A stretch of 64,000 nucleotides of DNA. Source: Paracoccus benzoatiresistens. GTDB taxonomy: Bacteria; Pseudomonadota; Alphaproteobacteria; Rhodobacterales; Rhodobacteraceae. The notes under the pieces were generated by a model. That model had not been told where the DNA came from, did no database searches, and saw only the letters and a list, made by a program, of their open reading frames with translations. Below, piece by piece: positions 62,135-64,000 of this stretch (position 1 is its first letter; each line of letters opens with the position of its first letter). The translations under genes and the position numbers were made by a program. The stretch lies in contig NZ_JAPTYD010000018.1 in assembly GCF_026913015.1 (NCBI RefSeq), positions 1-64,000 on the forward strand. Direction: 5' to 3'.

Positions 62135-62998
62135 ATGGCCGATACCGCAGTTCCCGCGCCCGCGCCCAGTCTTCTGACCCGCACGCGCCTGAGGATGCCC
62201 TGGCTGGTCGTTCTGGCCGTCGCCTGGATCGTCCTGATGGTGCTGACGGCCATTTTCGCCGACTGGCTGCGGCCCCATGACATCACCAGGATGAACCTGT
62301 CGGTGCGCCTGGCGCCGCTGGGCACGCCCGGGCACTGGCTCGGGACCGACGAACTGGGCCGGGACGTCCTGTCGCGCCTGATCCAGTCGATCCGCGTCTC
62401 GCTGGTGATCGCCTTCGGCTCGACGATCCTGTCTGCCGCCTTCGGCACGACGCTGGGCTTTCTTGCCGCGCAGTTCCGGGGCTGGGTCGAGCATCTGGTC
62501 ATGGCGCTGGCCGACTTCCAGGCGGCGCTGCCCTTCATGATCATGTCGCTGGCGGTGCTGGCCTTCTTCGGCTCGTCCATGGTGCTGCTGGTCTGCCTGA
62601 TGGGCTTCTATGGCTGGGAACGATACGCCCGCATCGCCCGCGGCCTCGCCATCTCGGCCTCGGCGCAGGGCTATGCGGCGGCGGTGGTGCAGCTTGGGGC
62701 GAAACCCTCGCGCGTCTACCTGCGCCACATCCTGCCCAACGTCGCCTCGACCCTGATCGTGTCCACGACGCTGACCTTCCCCGAGATCATCCTGATGGAA
62801 TCCGGACTCAGCTTTCTTGGGCTCGGCGTGCAGCCGCCGGAAAGTTCCCTGGGCAACATGGTGGGCTTCGGGCGGGAATATCTGACGCGGGCGCCCTGGA
62901 TCATGCTCGCCCCTTCGGCAGTGATCGTGATGACGACGCTGTCGATCTCGCTGCTTGGCGACTGGCTGCGCGACCGGCTCGACCCGACCATCCGTTAA
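62135..62998 (+). CDS. Dpp/Opp-type ABC transporter permease C
   Basis: 287 residues. Landmarks: APLGTPGHWLGTDELGRDVL (conserved in DppC/OppC), EAA loop QGYAAAVVQLGAKPSRVYLR with HILPNVASTLIVSTTL, and ESGLSFLGLGVQPPESSLG near the end. Six helices. AAGGAGCGAG lies before the ATG. Partners with DppB. Confidence 0.93.
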   Translation: MADTAVPAPAPSLLTRTRLRMPWLVVLAVAWIVLMVLTAIFADWLRPHDITRMNLSVRLAPLGTPGHWLGTDELGRDVLSRLIQSIRVSLVIAFGSTILSAAFGTTLGFLAAQFRGWVEHLVMALADFQAALPFMIMSLAVLAFFGSSMVLLVCLMGFYGWERYARIARGLAISASAQGYAAAVVQLGAKPSRVYLRHILPNVASTLIVSTTLTFPEIILMESGLSFLGLGVQPPESSLGNMVGFGREYLTRAPWIMLAPSAVIVMTTLSISLLGDWLRDRLDPTIR

Positions 62999-63021
62999 CC
63001 TCTTTCAAGGAAAGCACCTTC

Positions 63022-63783
63022 ATGTCCAAGATCATGGCCCATCGCGGCGCCCGCAACCTCTGGGCCGAGAACTCGTGCCTCGGCTTCCGCGAAACCGCCC
63101 GCCACGGCTTTGACGGGATCGAGTTCGACCTGCACCTGACCCACGCGGGCGAGATCGTGGTGATCCACGATCCCACGCTGGAACGGACCACCAACGGCAC
63201 GGGCCGCGTCCGTGACCTGACGCCGGAAAGCCGGAATGCGCTTCGCCTGCGCGGCCCTGACGGGGCGCTGATCGACGAGGGCGTCCCGAGCCTGGAGGAG
63301 GTGCTGGAGATCCTTGCGCCGCACAAGGAAACGGGCCTGTATGTCGAACTGAAGTCCGACGAGAACGGCACCCCTTATCCGGGGCTGGCTGAGAAAACTG
63401 TCGAGACGTTGCGCCGCTTCGGTTTGGCCGGGCGTTCCGTCCTGCACAGCTTCGACATCGACGTGGTGCGGCATATCCGCACGGTGGCCCCTGACCTGCG
63501 CCGGATGATCTCGGTCAACCGTGACTGGGCGGACCGGCAGGGCGGAATGACGGCCTTCCTGCGAGAGGTCGATGATCTAGTGGACATCGTGGGCATCCAT
63601 CACGAGCTGTTCGAGGCCGAGTTCGACCTGATCGCGCGCCTGCGCCCGCTGAAGGCCTGTTCTGTCTGGACGATCAACGAGCCCGCCCTGATCCGCCGCT
63701 GGATCGCGCGGGGGCCGGGCTTTCTCGTGTCCGACAACCCCGTGCTGCTGCGCGACCTGGTGCGGGAAGGCGTCCCGGCATGA
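63022..63783 (+). CDS. ugpQ: Glycerophosphodiester phosphodiesterase (UgpQ type)
   Basis: 253 residues, no signal peptide, so cytoplasmic like UgpQ. The catalytic His and metal ligands are visible: IMAHRGARNLWAENSCLGFR, GIEFDLHLTHAGEIVVIHDP, TLERTTNGTGRV, YVELKSD and the C-terminal VWTINEPALIRRWIARG. It hydrolyses glycerophosphodiesters to glycerol-3-phosphate and an alcohol. Being inside a Dpp-type operon suggests the carrier imports a glycerophosphodiester or similar. Overlaps the next gene (ATGA). Confidence 0.92.
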   Translation: MSKIMAHRGARNLWAENSCLGFRETARHGFDGIEFDLHLTHAGEIVVIHDPTLERTTNGTGRVRDLTPESRNALRLRGPDGALIDEGVPSLEEVLEILAPHKETGLYVELKSDENGTPYPGLAEKTVETLRRFGLAGRSVLHSFDIDVVRHIRTVAPDLRRMISVNRDWADRQGGMTAFLREVDDLVDIVGIHHELFEAEFDLIARLRPLKACSVWTINEPALIRRWIARGPGFLVSDNPVLLRDLVREGVPA

Positions 63784-64000
63784 GGGAATACAAGGCGATC
63801 CTTTTTGACTGCGACGGCGTGCTGATCGACAGCGAGCCCATGGGCTGCCAGGCGCTGGCCCGGGCTGTCACCGCCGCCGGCCTTCCCATGACCCGAGAGG
63901 ACGCCACGCGCGTCTTCTCGGGCAACGCCGCGCAGGCCAGCATCGCCTGGCTGCGCGAGGCAGGCCTGGATGCCACTGCCGTTTTCGGCGAATCCGACCG
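63780..64000 (+). CDS. HAD-superfamily phosphatase (3' truncated by the window)
   Basis: The first 73 residues are seen. Motif I is ILFDCDGVLIDSEP with the nucleophile Asp, followed by a helical cap start (AAGLPMTREDATRVFSGNAA), as in beta-phosphoglucomutase/GPP-like HAD-IA enzymes. It overlaps the ugpQ stop by four bases. It may remove phosphate from glycerol-3-phosphate or a similar product of the previous enzyme. The rest lies outside. Confidence 0.88.
   Translation, partial: MREYKAILFDCDGVLIDSEPMGCQALARAVTAAGLPMTREDATRVFSGNAAQASIAWLREAGLDATAVFGESD

Overview
The window is high-GC DNA (third codon positions almost always G or C) from an alphaproteobacterium. Gene families, RTX proteins, a TTGA-N6-TCAA FNR-type box and dense ABC-transporter operons point to the Rhodobacterales, probably a Paracoccus-like organism; this is inferred from family resemblance, not from a marker gene. 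No rRNA, tRNA, CRISPR array or replication origin was found. The density of catabolic operons, each with its own regulator, and the number of decayed genes suit an accessory replicon or a flexible chromosomal region.

Layout. 1-5.1 kb: the end of a class V aminotransferase, a small gene graveyard (FAD oxidoreductase, ABC ATPase, MATE transporter and cold-shock remnants), an XRE-cupin regulator, a small hypothetical gene and a bestrophin-like channel. 5.3-9.2 kb (minus): an aliphatic sulfonate-type ABC transporter with a flavin monooxygenase. 9.5-12.1 kb: a secreted subtilase divergent from an ECF sigma/anti-sigma pair. 12.1-16.6 kb: SLC13 transporter, glycerate kinase, a small RTX protein and a cysteine hydrolase.

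17-29 kb (mostly minus) is the most unusual part. A 1482-residue protein of unknown family ends in a caspase-like His/Cys domain with an EF-hand calcium loop between the two catalytic residues, and is followed 13 nt later by a 95-residue partner. Nearby are a 565-residue calcium-binding repeat protein and a 3.4 kb RTX metallophosphoesterase gene broken by four small indels. A tandem G6 tract able to form a G-quadruplex lies between the first two. 29.4-32.1 kb holds a cyanophycin-synthetase-like ATP-grasp protein and a DUF2267 gene behind an FNR-type box.

32.4-39 kb: a LacI regulator and its likely target operon (polar amino-acid-type ABC transporter, 2-hydroxyacid dehydrogenase, PfkB sugar-acid kinase, FAH/hydratase family enzyme), with a promoter-operator visible between them. 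39.2-42 kb: class A beta-lactamase divergent from an AmpR-like regulator, then a methionine aminopeptidase. 42.2-44.7 kb: a second LacI gene and a sugar ABC operon collapsed by deletion, in which a truncated permease runs into the tail of a sugar kinase.

44.8-57 kb is a coherent divergon around a long palindrome at 50.17 kb. Leftward run a ROK repressor, a PIG-L deacetylase, a DMT transporter and glucosamine-6-phosphate deaminase. Rightward run a sugar ABC transporter, an argininosuccinate-lyase-like enzyme, the ABC ATPase and a ROK kinase. Together they suggest uptake and breakdown of an amino-sugar conjugate (inference). After an IS110 remnant, 57.5-64 kb carries a Dpp/Opp-type ABC transporter with a glycerophosphodiester phosphodiesterase and a HAD phosphatase that runs off the end.
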